From contig JABMQV010000647.1 of NCBI GenBank assembly GCA_013203065.1, positions 1-5,164 of the forward strand: a DNA stretch of 5,164 bases, written 5' to 3'. Shown one piece after another: positions 5,052-5,164 of this stretch. Source of the stretch: Desulfobacteraceae bacterium. GTDB lineage: Bacteria; Desulfobacterota; DSM-4660; Desulfatiglandales; Desulfatiglandaceae. Made by a program: the position numbers and the translations under genes. How positions within the stretch are numbered: the stretch's first letter is position 1; the number at the start of each line of letters is the position of its first letter. The notes below the pieces were generated by a model. It saw nothing but the letters and a program-made list of their open reading frames with translations. It made no database searches and had not been told where the DNA came from.

Positions 5052-5164
5052 ACCAAAACCCGGTGTTCGCGATTCAATAACCAATCATCTGCACCCAATG
5101 ACCATTAACGAGACCATTGGACGGATGAGCCAAATTTTATTTATTTTTTATTTTCAGGTAGGAA

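Larger units (their letters stand above)
4980..5164. other. Upstream region of the DUF1445 gene to the window edge
   Basis: No gene is seen. The stretch carries a GC-rich inverted repeat (5035-5051), a looser repeat pair CCAATG (5095-5100) / CATTGG (5115-5120), and a strongly AT-rich tract at 5132-5155. On the minus strand that tract is an A-rich, UP-element-like stretch upstream of the DUF1445 gene. The last bases contain AGGTAGGAA, which could be a ribosome site of a plus-strand gene beginning outside the window; this cannot be tested here. I found no well-spaced promoter. Confidence 0.5.

Noticed and set aside
5095..5155. CCAATG/CATTGG inverted repeat followed by a T-rich tract, resembling a plus-strand terminator
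   Set aside because: The stem is only six pairs around a 14-base loop, the T-rich part begins over ten bases later, and no plus-strand gene ends just before it.

Overview
The window holds six complete protein-coding genes, with no RNA gene, CRISPR array, insertion sequence or broken gene that I can recognise. It looks like chromosomal DNA of a Gram-negative anaerobe, perhaps a Desulfobacterota (deltaproteobacterial) genome. That guess rests on moderate base composition, strong AGGAGG-type ribosome sites, degenerate TGAACCC-type intergenic heptamers, and a mix of stress genes with acyl-CoA/carboxylic-acid enzymes. No single marker gene fixes the taxonomy, so treat it as a weak inference.

Left part (1-1750), all on the + strand. 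A DNA-3-methyladenine glycosylase I gene (tag, 219-815) has every zinc and active-site residue in place. Upstream of it is a gene-poor leader carrying a run of 7-base repeats. After a short gap with a good sigma-70-like promoter comes a two-gene unit: a YtxH-family membrane-anchored coiled-coil protein (935-1333) and, 10 bases later, a DUF948 (YtxG-like) membrane-anchored protein (1344-1727). The pairing recalls the Bacillus ytxG-ytxH stress operon, but in reversed order.

Right part (1754-4979), on alternating strands. A fumarylacetoacetate hydrolase (FAH) family enzyme (1754-2716, minus, TTG start) diverges from an HMG-CoA-lyase-like TIM-barrel protein (3004-4173, plus). They share a 287-base regulatory region with a candidate promoter and three short dyads. 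The lyase-like gene converges on a DUF1445 / D-glutamate-cyclase-like putative hydro-lyase (4197-4979, minus, GTG start). All three are predicted cytoplasmic enzymes acting on small carboxylic acids or their CoA esters, so a shared catabolic role is possible. Their layout does not prove it, and no transporter, CoA ligase or regulator lies in the window.

The most notable point is the lyase-like protein. It keeps the RDGLQ motif and the HxH metal ligands of HMG-CoA lyases, but has Gln where those enzymes have the catalytic Cys of the GLGGCP loop. Its true reaction is therefore probably not standard HMG-CoA cleavage.
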